Of a stretch of 64,000 nt of DNA, positions 13,166 through 26,500 are shown in pieces (within the stretch, counting starts at the first letter, position 1; each line of letters opens with the position of its first letter). The DNA comes from Onchidella celtica (lineage: Eukaryota; Mollusca; Gastropoda; Systellommatophora; Onchidiidae). A program made the position numbers and the translations under genes. The notes below the pieces were generated by a model. That model saw only the letters and a program-made list of their open reading frames with translations, did no database searches and was not told the origin of the DNA. The stretch covers positions 35,754,233-35,818,232 of the forward strand of contig OZ007571.1 in NCBI GenBank assembly GCA_963931925.1, given 5' to 3'.

Positions 13166-13337
13166 AGGGAGTGTCAATTGCCACCGCGGAATACGGTGTC
13201 CATTGTCAATTCAAGTGTGCATTGGAATGGTCAGATGGACCTGGGGACGTGAGGGTCTAGTCATACCGTCAGTGGCCACCACAAAATGCAGTAGTAATTG
13301 ACGCTACTGGAAAATGCGGTGGTAATTGACGCTCCCT
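13166..13337. repeat. Small inverted-repeat (MITE-like) element
   Basis: The left end AGGGAGTGTCAATTGCCACC is matched on the opposite strand at the right end by AGGGAGCGTCAATTACCACC. The right arm contains two tandem versions of a TAATTGACGCT unit. AGGCA occurs just outside both ends and may be the target duplication. The family is unknown. Confidence 0.55.
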
Positions 13338-16300
13338 TCAGGCAATATTGTACGGACACAAATTCTGTGTTTTCAAAAAAACACGCCAAAAAAGTGCAAA
13401 CTGCAAACTCGTTCTATCGGCCCAAATAACCTGGAACCAGGGTTTTGTGCTATCCCAAATGTACCTAGCCTTTAATAAATATAGGAATGAAGTACTTTCT
13501 CATATTTGTTACGTGTATGAATCAGTGGCGATACAAATCAATTGTAAAGGCCCCTGCCAGTGATATCTATTTTTAAGGTTTACTATCACGTATTTGTTTG
13601 CTGACAAAAGACTCTCAAGTTTTTTTGTTGATTAATAGTAAATACACCTCTGTTGTTCCATCCTGGCCAGCAAATGATTCTGTTCAGATATTTAATTTTG
13701 TTTCACATTCTTATAGACAGCCTGTAGTTATCAGCAATAATTCATGTCAGTTCCAAGTCTGAAAACACTGGACGAGGTGACTTGATAAATAGAAGAAAAT
13801 TGTCATTTCATTCAAGACAAATTATATGTATAATACAACATGTGCCAGAAACTTTGGTGTGTGACCGTGTGTTTTGTACATTTATGTATGCATGAATCTG
13901 CAGTGACTGATATTGCTGATATTTGTATGTCTGAGCAAATGAATAAACACAAAGAAGCTATCGAGTTGCAGAGGGATTTGGTAACAATTTATTATTGACC
14001 AAAAAAAAAAAAGTTCTGTTTGCAAAGCCCTGTAGTAGTGACACATTATAAGGAAACAACACTACGATTGCAGCAGTAGCTGCATCTTAAAGTTTGCGAC
14101 TGAGACTTTATAGATACATTTGTCAGGTGCCTTGCCTATCTCAGCAGTCAGAGTTGATTAACTGTGGAAATATTTTCAGCTTTAGAATTATCAGATTATG
14201 AGATATCAAAAGGCATCAGCTCCACAGCCATTAGCATAGTTGGCCACCACTATGGAATCTGTCCCCCAAATCATGCATTTGCATCAGAGCACATATTATT
14301 AACGTGGCAATTTTTTCTTCCATATTTATGAGTAGTATGAGGCACAGAATTTCACCTTCAGCCTCTTCACTGCTAGATTTTTCCTCGCCATGTGCTGAAA
14401 AAAAAATTGAAAGTGTATGAACTTACAGGTTACATTGTTTTAATAGGATGTAGGGTGTACATTAAGTCATTTCAGAGCACACTTGCATCATCAATTTTAG
14501 GGTGGATTTTGGGTTGTACAGTTTATGCCTGTATTGATTTTGATTTTAGGACTCATGGCCTACATCAGGGCAGCCAAGGGGTTAAGTATAATTACATGTA
14601 CAAATATGCTTTTGATATTTCCTGCAAATTAAGCACTGAAGATGATACGGCTTTTGTGCCCAGCTACCAATTTGAAAAAGATTTCCCTGTTTATGATTGA
14701 ATTCATAGTACACAGTGAAAAGGATGAAAGTACATATATTAGGAAATCCTTTTTTTTTTTTTTTTTGTCTTTGTCACTTGCATGGTAGTTCCTGATGTCA
14801 CTGTGTACTTTTGGTTGTGAGGTGATAAAACTGTTGTGTTTGTGGTTAAAGCCAGAGACCATGTTACAGGATGAGACTGGAGTGATTCACACAGTGGGAA
14901 GAGTTCATGTAGACATGTGTAAATGTGGGTAGTTATGCAAGTTTGGTGTATCAGATTTGTCTAACACAACTATAATGCTTGTGTATTCTTGTACTATTCA
15001 CTGATCACATTAAAAATTTACAGTTTTACTATAATGTAATAAAGCAACTTTCAATATTGACATACTACTCTGATTTCTTTTGAAAATTAAAGTAAGGTTC
15101 CAGTTTACTAACAGTTTGCTGTGCCCCCACTGACAAGTAGAATCCAGAGCTTATTTTGTCCAACATTCCCCCTTTCACCTTCCAGCATCAGATATTCAAC
15201 TTTTATCTGTATGTCTAGCCCAGCTTTATCTGTATAAGATACAAAGGATTTGAAGCAATTACGTAAAGGGAATTACCGTACTTACAAAAATTATTGTAGC
15301 GGGAATTGGCCTGAAAAGTCATCTCTATCAAGCCTGGCAGTTTCAGTTTTCGCCACAACTTACCTATTGTGTCAGTGTATTGTGTCATATTATGCCAGTC
15401 CTGTTAGTCCAGGTAATCTCGCCACCTCTCTAACCACCCAATCCTTTCACAAGTCAGTCTGGGGCCAAACAATCTGGTCATGTCAGATAACCCTGTCATT
15501 TGTCTTTCTGTGGCGTACCAATCCTGTCATGTATCAGTCTGTGACCAAACAGTCCTGTCCCACTTCAGTCTTCTGATGTATACTCGTAGAAGTAATGGTA
15601 ATTTATCAATTGATTTTTTATATCAAATGCATTCAGGCTTCCATATGAATTGTTCTCCACAAAATCTTTTTTAAAAAAAAGGAAATGTATATATGACAAC
15701 ACACTGCTTCTTATCACTCATGTCTTGCACCTGAGATACACATGCATAAAAATGTTATTCACCATATGAAACAACACAATATCAATTCCTAAACTTTTAT
15801 TAGAAACATTGGAAGCTTTTACAGTAACCACCCCCTGATATCCCAAATGCAGTGTCTGACCTGTTAATTTTATGACAGACCACAAAGGACCTTTTTGAAA
15901 TTTTTATGTTGTAAAGCCAAATCTTCAGGATTGTCAGTGATAGGCGATACAAAATCTTAATGCACCCACAGAGCAAAATGCAGGAAAAAATAACCAAAAA
16001 TTCATATAGTATCTGAACAAAGTGCAGAGAACTTGTCCAATTACAATTATGATAGCCATGAGATTGGAAAGGAAGAAGAGAAAAAGTGGTCAGAAAACAT
16101 TATGTCATGACCAGAGATCATGTAAATGTTGCAGGAAACTGCTCCAGGCCGAGCATCAAATGTGTGAAATGCTGGTGGGTGAAAATAATTCAGATTCCAG
16201 AGTTTTTTTTCAAATTTTGTTCTTGTTAAGTCCAGGTATAAACATAAAATGAAATAGAAGCTCTGAATCAGGAAATGTGAAGTTCACAGCAACTGCCTTG

Positions 16301-17476
16301 TCTTTACGAAGTTAAAATCTGGTGAAATGTTTTGCGCGAGGGGCTATTTGAACATTTGCATTATATTTACCGAAGTCAGATTTAAGTGATTAGTTGTGGG
16401 TGAGCCATCTGTGAAGATGGAATTCACACATCACTCAAGAGCCTTCCTCTAATCTTCCAGTATTTCAATTCCCAAAGTTTCCATACTTGAAAAAAAAAAA
16501 CTCCCTGGACTTCAATGCTTTCGTGTATTAGAAATTACAACAAGAGATGCCCGACCTGTATTCATGATAAGGTGAATCAACACTATTCACTGAACATCTA
16601 AATTATGGCAAGACACGATTTTTCAAACAGCAATAACTTTGATGAACAAAATTTTAAAAAAGACAATTGGATGGCAAAAGTTCAGCATATTAATGGTACG
16701 TATGATCTTGAGTAATTATGACCTCACAACCAGCTGTTAGACTTGGAGACAGACTTCCTCAAGATGGTGCAATCTCTACCCCACAAACTTGGTTTTTCTG
16801 CACATAAAACTTGTCTGTCACATATAGATACTTGATAGAAAAATTCTTGCACCTAAAGTAAGTCAACCATAAGGCGGAAGAGAATGTCAACTTTTTCAAT
16901 GGTCCTGCTTCATATTCAGTGTAATTTGTACCCGAGAGGCATTATTTCTTCAAAACAAGAACTGGTAACAAGTGGTAGCATTCATCCAGTTGAAATAATG
17001 GCAGATCACTAAATCCATTGTCTACCAACACTAACTTTCTTTTCTACTTCAGCATTTTCAATTGAGGAAAACAAAATGTACAGATGATATGCACAAGGAT
17101 TGGAATTCTGATTTTTTTGCACATACATTCTTAGATGAATGGCTTCATGAGTACAGTTGCAATTTCCTTCACTTGTCACCCAAACCATGTGCGAGTTTTC
17201 ATTTTATAAGGCTTCAGAAACAACAGAATGCCTTGATGGTTCAGAATTGCCACCCAACAACACATATAATTAGACCTTAAAGATTACAACTGTATGGCAA
17301 CAATAAATAACAGTATGGCAACTAACTGATCCTTCAAAAAAAAAAAAAGGTCCAATTCTTCAATACAGATGAAAACTCGGAACTCATGCTTTTTTGTCAA
17401 AGTGTTATTTCACTTTAACATTTCTTATTCTGCATAATATGCATTTTGCTTGAAATCAATAGTTTTGAATGCAGAA
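13338..17476. other. Intergenic sequence without recognisable genes
   Basis: AT-rich DNA with poly-A/poly-T runs. The longest frames (14392-14700 and 15250-15576) lack recognisable domains, good splice context or compositional bias. I see nothing I can support here. Confidence 0.6.
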
Positions 17477-17654
17477 CACTGTTTCTCAAGGCGGGGCATA
17501 TGCCATGGGCATGGCAGTATTTTGGTGGGGCATAGGACTTAAGAATGGGATATATATTATACTGTACACTAACTTTGCCCAATCATGGTGGGGCACATGC
17601 TTTTTTTTTTTTAAATTGAAGTGTGGCGTGCCACAAAAATGTTGAGAAACACTG
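17477..17654. mobile_element. Short hAT-like non-autonomous element
   Basis: The ends CACTGTTTCTCAA and, on the other strand, CAGTGTTTCTCAACA form imperfect terminal inverted repeats of the CAGNGNTTCTCAA type common in hAT elements. The interior is 178 bp, rich in GGGGCA(T/C) motifs and a poly-T run. The eight-base flanks match only partly, so the insertion looks old. Confidence 0.55.
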
Positions 17655-17796
17655 ATTTAGATGAATAAGTTCACCGCAATCGTAAAACTGCCTGAGATAA
17701 TGTGATACATTTTGCCCAACTGAAAATTCCGAAATACTGGTTAGTTTTGACCTCAAAATTTAGAATTTCACACTCTCAGACAGGTTTACGCTGTTA

Positions 17797-18802
17797 GTAG
17801 GTAGTCCAAACTGATGTTTACTTTTTATGATATCTCATACGTTATTGTCAAACCCGATGGAGCTTGCTTTTCCAAGAATTTTGATACCAAATTTATTATT
17901 TTTGAAATTTATGGCATTTTTAAAAGTGAAAAAACACCTCGAATTTACTACCTTTTGCAAATTGCACAAGTCCAACTTTGACCGCCCATAAAATGACGGT
18001 TTGTTGAGTCAAGGCATTAAAAATTCTTAAGTTTCCAAGTTAATGGGACGTACATTGCGCTCATTTTTTTTCGAGGGGTACAAATGTAATACGAGCATCT
18101 CATTTTACTTTTTTTAGTCACCAAACTTCATACGGCGTCAATTTTTTGTGAACTCTTACAAGGGAGTCAAAAATAATGTTTTCGTTTTTTTAATTGAAAA
18201 GGAGCTCAACCGTATCACCATTGACTTAGCACTGAGTGTCGGACAAAGGTGATGAAAGCAAGCATCGGGTGGGTCCATAAAAACAGTTGGTGCTTGCCCC
18301 ATGTCTGATCTTGTCATACTCTTATAATAAAAAGGCTGAAGTTTATTGGTGTATAATTTTGATCCTGTCCAAGTTTCTGCCAGTTTCTCTGTCAACAAAC
18401 AAATTATTTTTAAAGAAATTTCAACTTAAAACACAATGAAAAATACATTGAATTAAACCTCATTCATCTGGCTTTCTGTGTGAGTTATTTTCAAATACGT
18501 GCGCTACATCGGCGCGGCGCGACGCTCTGCGACCCTATGTTATGAGGGGATCAATTCAGTACGCGCAGCTCGAGCGAAAATGGCAAGACTATGACCTGTT
18601 CAAGCTATAAAAACACACAGCTAAACATATTAAACAATACAAAAGATTGTATATTTTGTCAGAGGAAGGACTGAACTTTATTTTGATGTAGGATGCATGC
18701 TGTTTTACATAAATACACAGCAGTAATAGCCTTGTAATGTTGGCCTAAAATTATACCAAAATGGGATTTCGCGCCTATAGCAGGGCAGTTTGGACTACCT
18801 AC
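17797..18802. mobile_element. Unclassified 1.0-kb inverted-repeat transposon with 5-bp target duplication
   Basis: The ends GTAGGTAGTCCAAACTG and CAGTTTGGACTACCTAC are a perfect 17-bp inverted repeat, flanked on both sides by TGTTA (17792-17796 and 18803-18807). There is no long ORF inside. The region downstream of the L3MBTL-type gene runs into this element. I do not recognise the superfamily from the ends. Confidence 0.75.
18678..18683 (-). terminator. Candidate polyadenylation signal of the L3MBTL-type gene
   Basis: AATAAA on the minus strand, about 950 bases after the stop codon at 19633. I found no AATAAA or ATTAAA on the minus strand between the stop and the edge of the transposon at 18802. 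This nearest signal therefore lies inside the 17797-18802 element. Confidence 0.4.
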
Positions 18803-19632
18803 TGTTAGTAATGTCTGGTCAGCACAGCTCATTTGCAATTCATCTACTTTACATAACATTAGAAAAGTCTATTCCATGGAATTCACACAAGTCTGTTCAA
18901 ACTAGCAAGACCACAGCTTGAATGCCCCCACAAAAAAATAGGATCACTAACACAATGACTGGCACTATTACAATTACCATATATCTCTATAGCTGCTGAA
19001 TAAAACCTGTGACTAAACAGTGATGGACCTGAAATCTGGAGAAGTAGAATAAAATGTCAATCACATACAAATGTCAGTGCAAAAAAGATTGAGCAGTAAA
19101 ACCACACATTTGTTCTCTTGCACTCTCCATACCGTCATTATGATGTTTCTACATCTTTACAAACTGTTCAGTGAACACATGAGCAAAGAAAATGGACACA
19201 AGCTGGCATTGTGCTAAATCAATTACAACAGAATAAAAAACCTGATTATGCACTTGAACTGATTAAAAACATGTCAACAAAACATGCCCTCTGTGGCACT
19301 TCCTACATGCAGTAACCTATTCTATAATAATATAACAAAAATTGTACAGTATCAAAAATAAAGGCAATGCACATATGGCACAAAGCAGTAATGTTAACAC
19401 AGTCAGGCAGACCACACATGAAAGCCCTACAGGTGTGTAGAAAACATGAGATTAACCCGGACAATAGAAACATGAGGAGATCACTCACAATTGCGTCTTT
19501 CCTCCACATTCAATACAATGACTCACATGTACTAACAATGCTGTCATCAGTTCATAACTAACGAGATATGAAAAAGACTGAATATGGGAGAAACAGACAG
19601 GCAGGCCTTGAGAGAAAAAAACTACACATAAA

Positions 19633-20544
19633 CTAGTATGCTTCACTAGCAGCCTTGAAAACCAGTATACTGTTGAAGATTTTGATAGCTGGGCCTAGTT
19701 TGATATGCAGAAAATTCAACAAATCACTCTGCTGCAGCAAAAGGAAGGAGTCACCATCAACTTGCTGAGAATATACAAAGACAACTTATTAGTGGAGCTA
19801 CAAAAATGTAAACTGAGATACAGGTGGAGTTGAATCATTGAATCAACAGGTATTAACAATTATCCAAGGACAATTATTGGAGCAATTAAATACCAATTTA
19901 ACAGTGAGTGACACTTTTGTGTCTTTATCTTGTATCTTTGCCTATAAAGCCCTGCTTGCATATTCATTCCTCACATCACATCGGGTCTCTACAATTACTA
20001 GGACTGCAGTTAACTGAAAAGTGTTGGGGCTTTAACAACTGATAATTTAGTTGCAACAAGTACAGCACCTCAATTCCAATTACAAATGACCAAAAACAGA
20101 GAACTGACCACTAAACATATTCACTTGGGGAAATTCAACAGATGAAGTAAATCATTTTTGTCAAATTTTAAAATGGGTAATGACCATGTACCCCCCCTGA
20201 CAGCTATATCAGTATGAATAAGTCTACAGATACAATAAACAATTTCAAATAAATTTTGTTTTCTCAGTAGTATATCTTTCCATTTCCAAAATCTTAGGAT
20301 CTTACCTCTTCTTTAAATTTCTGAGCTTGCTCATGATTGCCTGTTAGCCTCAACACAAAGTCTGCCACCTGGTCCACAGACCACTTGGCTACCACAGTCT
20401 GACTGACTTCAGCCACTCCAGGCAGTAACTTTGCATGCTGTTCCCAGCATAAAGGTTGCTCCATAGGGGGAGGGGACACTGCTGAAGACTGGAACACGGA
20501 CTCATGGATGCTGGCATGGAGGGCACTCCTTTCCTCATTCAGAC
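19633..20544 (-). CDS. L3MBTL3: C-terminal SAM domain exons
   Basis: Exon 20544-20306 ends in [13 protein letters not shown] and KFKEE. The last exon 19764-19633 continues [18 protein letters not shown] then [14 protein letters not shown] and stops after SEAY (TAG at 19633-19635). The final exon is short and was found by searching the minus strand for the missing half of the domain. SAM domains in this family mediate self-association and pairing with other SAM proteins. Confidence 0.92.
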
Positions 20545-23500
20545 CTACACTCAGACAAAATCAGTGTATAGACATGGTCATGATAACGTGTGAGAAGATT
20601 TGGGCAAAGAATGGCGAAGGCAATAAAATGTTAACAATATCAGAAAATGGCAAGCTAAAGAAACAAAAAAAAACCCACAATACTTGGTACTGCAATCCAG
20701 TTTGAAGTGATGATATTCTCCTCTTACACAGGCTCTTCTTTTGCATCCCTTGTCTTAGAATTACATCCATTCTAAATAAAAATCTGAAATATCAGATCTA
20801 AACCTTCTCAATTTGTCCATTAACTTAGTTTTGAAGTTTCTGATTGTGACCACATACTTAATTGGAATTCTCCATGGAGAAGACATTTGATATCTGCTCC
20901 ACTTGTAAAGTGTTTCATATTTTATATAAACAGGTGTTCACTGTAATGGACTTGTTCTTTAACAAAACTTGTCACATGATCTGTTCCCTCTAAAATCTTA
21001 TAAAGATTCATTTTACTGGCTAAATCCTGTTCCTAGTGTAGCTGTAATTTTCTTTTACAAATAGGCTTTATTTCCTTGCACAAAATCCCTTCACAATAGA
21101 AACAGTAGAGAATGTATAATCCAAAAATGGCTAAAACAAAAATAGCGGTAAACCAAAGGCAACTAGGAGTCCTCAATTTTTTTCCTCTTGAGCTCTGTTA
21201 AAAAACTAGCTCTAAACTAAAGTAACCCAATCGTTATACCAAAAAGAAAACTTGGATTCAGGGGGCAGTCCACTGTGATTTACCATAGCTTGGGTCGAGT
21301 TACTGTACCCTCCCCCTCTCCCCCAAGAAGAGCAGGTTTCATTCTCCCCAGTAGTATAAGCCTAATTGGGAGTGGCAGCACTACAAGGGTAGGGGGAGAG
21401 AGAGGGACGTCTATAACTTTGCTGGTCCGAAATCAGATGACAGCGAAAGTCACATTAGACGCATCGTGAGTGACTTTTCACGTAAAATGTATGACACCAG
21501 AAAGACAATACTAGTGACTGCAGACAGCCTAGTTCTTGGCATTATGTACGGTAAAGGTAATGAGATCAGCAGGACGGCGTTCTGTACTGTCTGTCCACAC
21601 TCATGTCTTTCTATTCTGAGAGTTTGTCCGCATTCGCCCGCAATCCATGCTCCTTGTGTCCACAGGCCTGAACCAACCCTCATTCTCCAGTCAAAAACAC
21701 AGAGCAAACGAGGACGTGTTGAGACTGTTTTGCCTATGCACTTACATATGTCCTCTTTGATAGTGATTTGGGCTGTCTCTCTTGAGACTGGCATTTTTTA
21801 AGCCTCCTGCTAAACCGAAACTCTTTCTAAACTGAAAATAAACCTGTGGTCCCACCGATTTCGGTTTAACTGTACTCTACTGTTTATTGCTAACAGAAGT
21901 GTTTCCTTATGTATGAATGACATACATAGTGAAAAATTGTCAAGATCAGGAATGGCTCACCTTCTCCAGGCTCTAACTTGACGACTTTGTCAGGTGGGGA
22001 CAGACCAGTGCTGAAGATTTTCCTGCATACAATCACATGTCTCAGTGAACATAATGGATAAATTAACATGAACATACTTCTATGCTGCAGAAGAATGTCG
22101 TACTCATCACAAAAATAACAGTGACAGTTTCTGTAGGCCACCTTCTAAAATCCAAATCTCCCCAAAAGATGAAAGGATATTCTGTATACAAAATGTCCTT
22201 ACAAAAAGCAAAATAGCAGCAGAAGAAAAATAAAAACATAGCAGACTAATTTTCCCAGGCACAAACAATTCATTTTCCAAATCCATCATTTCTCCACCAC
22301 CATCTGCTAAAAACAGCTTTCATAAAAAGTAAGGATATTGCTTCTTTTTTTAAATTTTTTTTTAGAATGAATTTTTAACTTACCCAGTCCACTAATTAAG
22401 ACCAACATGCACCAACTGCGGCACCAAAAATATATATTACTGAACCAGTTGATCATAATCAAATGTTCTGATTTGAGGTCTTTATTTTAGGAGGTTCGCT
22501 GCCCTTGGCATTTACACCTCACTTTACTTGTTTTATTATTTCTTGTTCTGGCGGGGGGGGGGGAATGATATGGATAAATTTTTAATCTATTAATTTCAAT
22601 TTTGCCCGGGCAGCGGCCTTTCGGCCTGCTCTTTACGATTTCCAACTGCCAAGGTATCTTTAACGTGCGCAACGTGCACACGGGCCCTCCGAATTTTTTC
22701 GTCCTTATCCGAGAAGACTAGGTACTCGATCCTACCACCCAATAGGACCAGGGACTTGAAAATATGAGAAAAATCCAATTTCCAAGAACTACTCGATCCT
22801 ACCCCCCAATAGGACCAGGGACTTGAAAATATGAGAAAAATCCACTTTCCAACATGCCTGCACTGCCCGGGTTTAGAACCCGGGACCCTTGGCATGAGAG
22901 GCGAGCACCTTGCCTCTAGACCACCTTGGTCTAGAGGCAAATGTTCTCATTGCCATTAATATTCTGCATGTAATAATAAAATGAAAGAATGAAAATATAT
23001 GTAACCTCCCTCCCTTCTACTGTAAGAATTTTAAGCACTCTTCCGTTACCATTCATTAAAATTAAACATCTCAACATACCTCTTACGACCACGCCCTGGT
23101 CGACCCACTTGTCGTGGTTCCATCCCATTTTCCTGTTTCACTTTGGCCAGATTTTTCTCAGCCAGCGGGCAACCAGACAAACAATGGTGGGAGGTGAACT
23201 TGCCCGTCACATGACCTAAGCCATCACAACCAGGAGTGGGACACTTCCTGATAGATCAAATGGGAATAACATTTTGAGACAATGTTTCAGGATTATCTAA
23301 CATACAATATCATGTTTACAAGCCAACATATCACGCAAACACAAATTAGGCGGAAAGAAAAAGTTGTAGGTAAGCTATAATTATAAATATTTCATCAACA
23401 CATCATGCAACTTTACTTGCAATACAATGCTAGTGGGTTATCTCCTTGCCCAGCCACACTCAAAATGTCAGCCACTTATGCCTACCTGACATCAGCAGAG

Positions 23501-26500
23501 TTGTCATATCTGGCCTGATGACCTCCACCTTCTTCTGATCTTGAGGACCCCAGACGATCAGTCAGTGCCGAGTCTTTGCTCATATTTATTTCAGAGTACG
23601 GACAGCCAAAAGCACTGAGAAAAAAAAACAAAAACATTCAAACTGTCATTTAAAAATAGATAAACTTCCGTCTCATAGCTGAACAAAGCGAAAAGGAATA
23701 TAAAACTCTTATTTTGTAACTGAGACAGTAACTCTAGTTAGATGTGCATCAACATTTCAACTTGTCCTTTCACGGGTGTGTGGGTGTGTCAATCACATTG
23801 CACTTGTCTAAGATCAAAGAGTGTTGGTCTCCGTCGGTGTATGACTTTTTGGCTTTTCATTTCAATAAACATTAATATAGGAACAGCCCAATAACTTTTA
23901 CACCAATTTATCATGGTTGTGAATGTAAGACATAATCCATATCCATAACTGACCTGTGATGGCCTGTGTACTTGGCACCTTTGATGTGACCAATGCCCTT
24001 GCAGCCTAGTGTAGGACAGCCCCCAGTATCACCTGACTGTTTTAAACTTTTCTTATCTACAAAATGGAAGGAAACCACTCATCATTCACAATCCTCTAAT
24101 GCACATAGTTAAATATGAAAATAACAAAGTAAAATATTATAAATAGTTGATGTTAACAATTCTCTATGCTGCAACCAAATATCTGTGATTCTATCCACAA
24201 AAGGTTACTGAGTCAAATGCACTCTATGTGTGTCTTCCAGACATTCTGTGAGACAGAAATCATCACCATTCCCTAAGACTGTAGTAATTCAAAAACGCGT
24301 AAAATTAATTGTTATAAATTCAACCACATTCAAAGCCGCATCGAATAGTCTTGGTTATACACTCCTAGCCGAAAACTAACCGAATAGCAAACTTTAAAAA
24401 ATTCATCATAATTAGACCAGCTATGCTAATATAAATCAGTTTTTTGCTTCTCCTGATAAGCAGACCTACTACAGTAATCTCCGTCTAATAACCCGGTTAA
24501 CGGGAGACAGAAAAAGCGGGTTCTTAGGCGGACCGGGTACTTAGGCGGATGCCAAAGGATGCCACCCACGACCACTCGTGTCCATGGCTTTATCCCCCTT
24601 GATTGCTCAGATAGGGGTCGTGACCTCATAATGAAAATTATGCGTTGGACATTTTTTTTTTGCTTTAATTTTTTTTTTTTCGCGAATGGTCAAAGTTACG
24701 ACTTATGTCTAGTAGAATGCTCTTTTCTTACAGTGATGTGTAACGAATGAAATGTTTCAAACTGAACAATCAAGTTGTGAATCACAGATGCCGATTTTAG
24801 ACAACACAAGGCCCAGTGATACCCTGTGTAATAACCATAATCAGCCCTAAATACATGTGCCGTGCAAACCAAGCACGTGGTCAGTTACGTATGAAATTCT
24901 GCCCCTCGAGTCAGACAACAATAGATGTTGGGTAATGACTCGTCTAGGAGTGTCCTGCTTGCACACCAAAGACGTAACTGGGCTCCATCCTTTGTACAGT
25001 TTGCCTCCCCCTACCTTTCCTCCACCCGTTCTCTTTCACTGTACTGTGTGGCTTTGTTCTATCCCGTCTACTTAAAAGAGAATTTTGCGTTTAATATGGA
25101 CATTCTGCGTAAAAGTGTGCTAGTCTCTCAATCAAATGCCGGGTTCTTAGGCGGACTTTTCGTTTCAGAGCGGGCTCTTACGCATGTAAATTACAGTGAA
25201 AAATTCGGTTTCACGGCAACAGCGGGTTCTAGGGCGGCGAGTTCTTAGACGGAGACTACTGTACTACAGTTTTAGGGAACGGTGATGAAATACTAACTCA
25301 TATCCATGATATGAAATGTGCATAGGTATTAAACTGACCTATAGGACTCTGTAAGGGATGGAATGTCTTGTTACACCAGTGTGGAGGGTGGAGATCGGAG
25401 GTATCATCGTCAATCCAGTAATCATAGATGGAATCCCAGCCATCAAAGTGGACCAATAACCGATAGTCCTGCACATCAACAATGGTGGCCACACGAATAA
25501 GGATGGGATTGCGTTTGTCCACGAGCTCAACTTTCATGCCTTTCTCAAATCCCATGGGGGCTCGCTGAAAAAGCAAATGCCTAAATCACATATGGCTGGA
25601 ATCTTCCCACTGCCATCACTTTTCCCCATAAACTTTCACACTAACAACAAATCATGTATTATATGCAGACCCCAAAAGCAAATGGTCTATAAACATTTGA
25701 CTACATTTTTCTTACATTTTTTATACATCACAAATTGCTGTAGACTATTCAAGAAATGAAGAGGTATCAGATGTACTGCTGCGGCAGTTGTTCAGCTCAT
25801 TCCCTTCATAAGCACCCACAATTTGATAGCACAATGGAAGGTTTTAAAGATAATAACAAAAAGTACAATTGTTTTTTGTGGTGTTTTTTTTATCCTGGCG
25901 GTTTCCTTTTTTTAAAATTCAGTCAGTCATTCTGTGACATATTTATTTTATGCACATTTATGATGAAACAGAAATCAGCAAATGGCCAGCTGGACAATTA
26001 TGATGGAAAAAATCAGTTTAAAAAAAATGGACTGGGAAGACTCACAGTTTTGAAGGCTCTCGCAGGCACAGCTGTAGAATGAGTGTCAGCCAAGTACATT
26101 TCCCATGTGAAGTTACCACTATCTCCATAGTCTGCAGATGACAGTCAATAAAATCCAGAAAATGAAACAATTAAAACACTGCATTTTGACCTAGTGCCAT
26201 GCCAATCAGGAATGGGACAAGCTAAAGTCACTGGGAAATCAGCACAGCATAACATGGTCAGTTCTCTTACTGTAAATAACTCGTAAACCTCAGGAAAGAG
26301 CAAACCACCTATACAGTTTCAAAGACAAAATATGGAAAAAAGTAGTGTTTATATTCTCAAAGACTGATACCATCACATCAGACACTTCCAGAAGAAAAGT
26401 CGAACTCCTGGTGACCCAGCTGCAAAATCTGTAAAAATAGTTACCTTTAAGATAACATAAGCTATGATAAGATAAGAATCACTTTACTACCATGAGGGAA

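Noticed and set aside
14392-14700. 102-codon plus-strand ORF in the intergenic gap
   Set aside because: No domain, no splice partner, ordinary AT-rich composition.
21450-21801. Overlapping ORFs of 114 and 111 codons on opposite strands
   Set aside because: Both lie in a likely decayed transposon in an intron, and neither has recognisable motifs.
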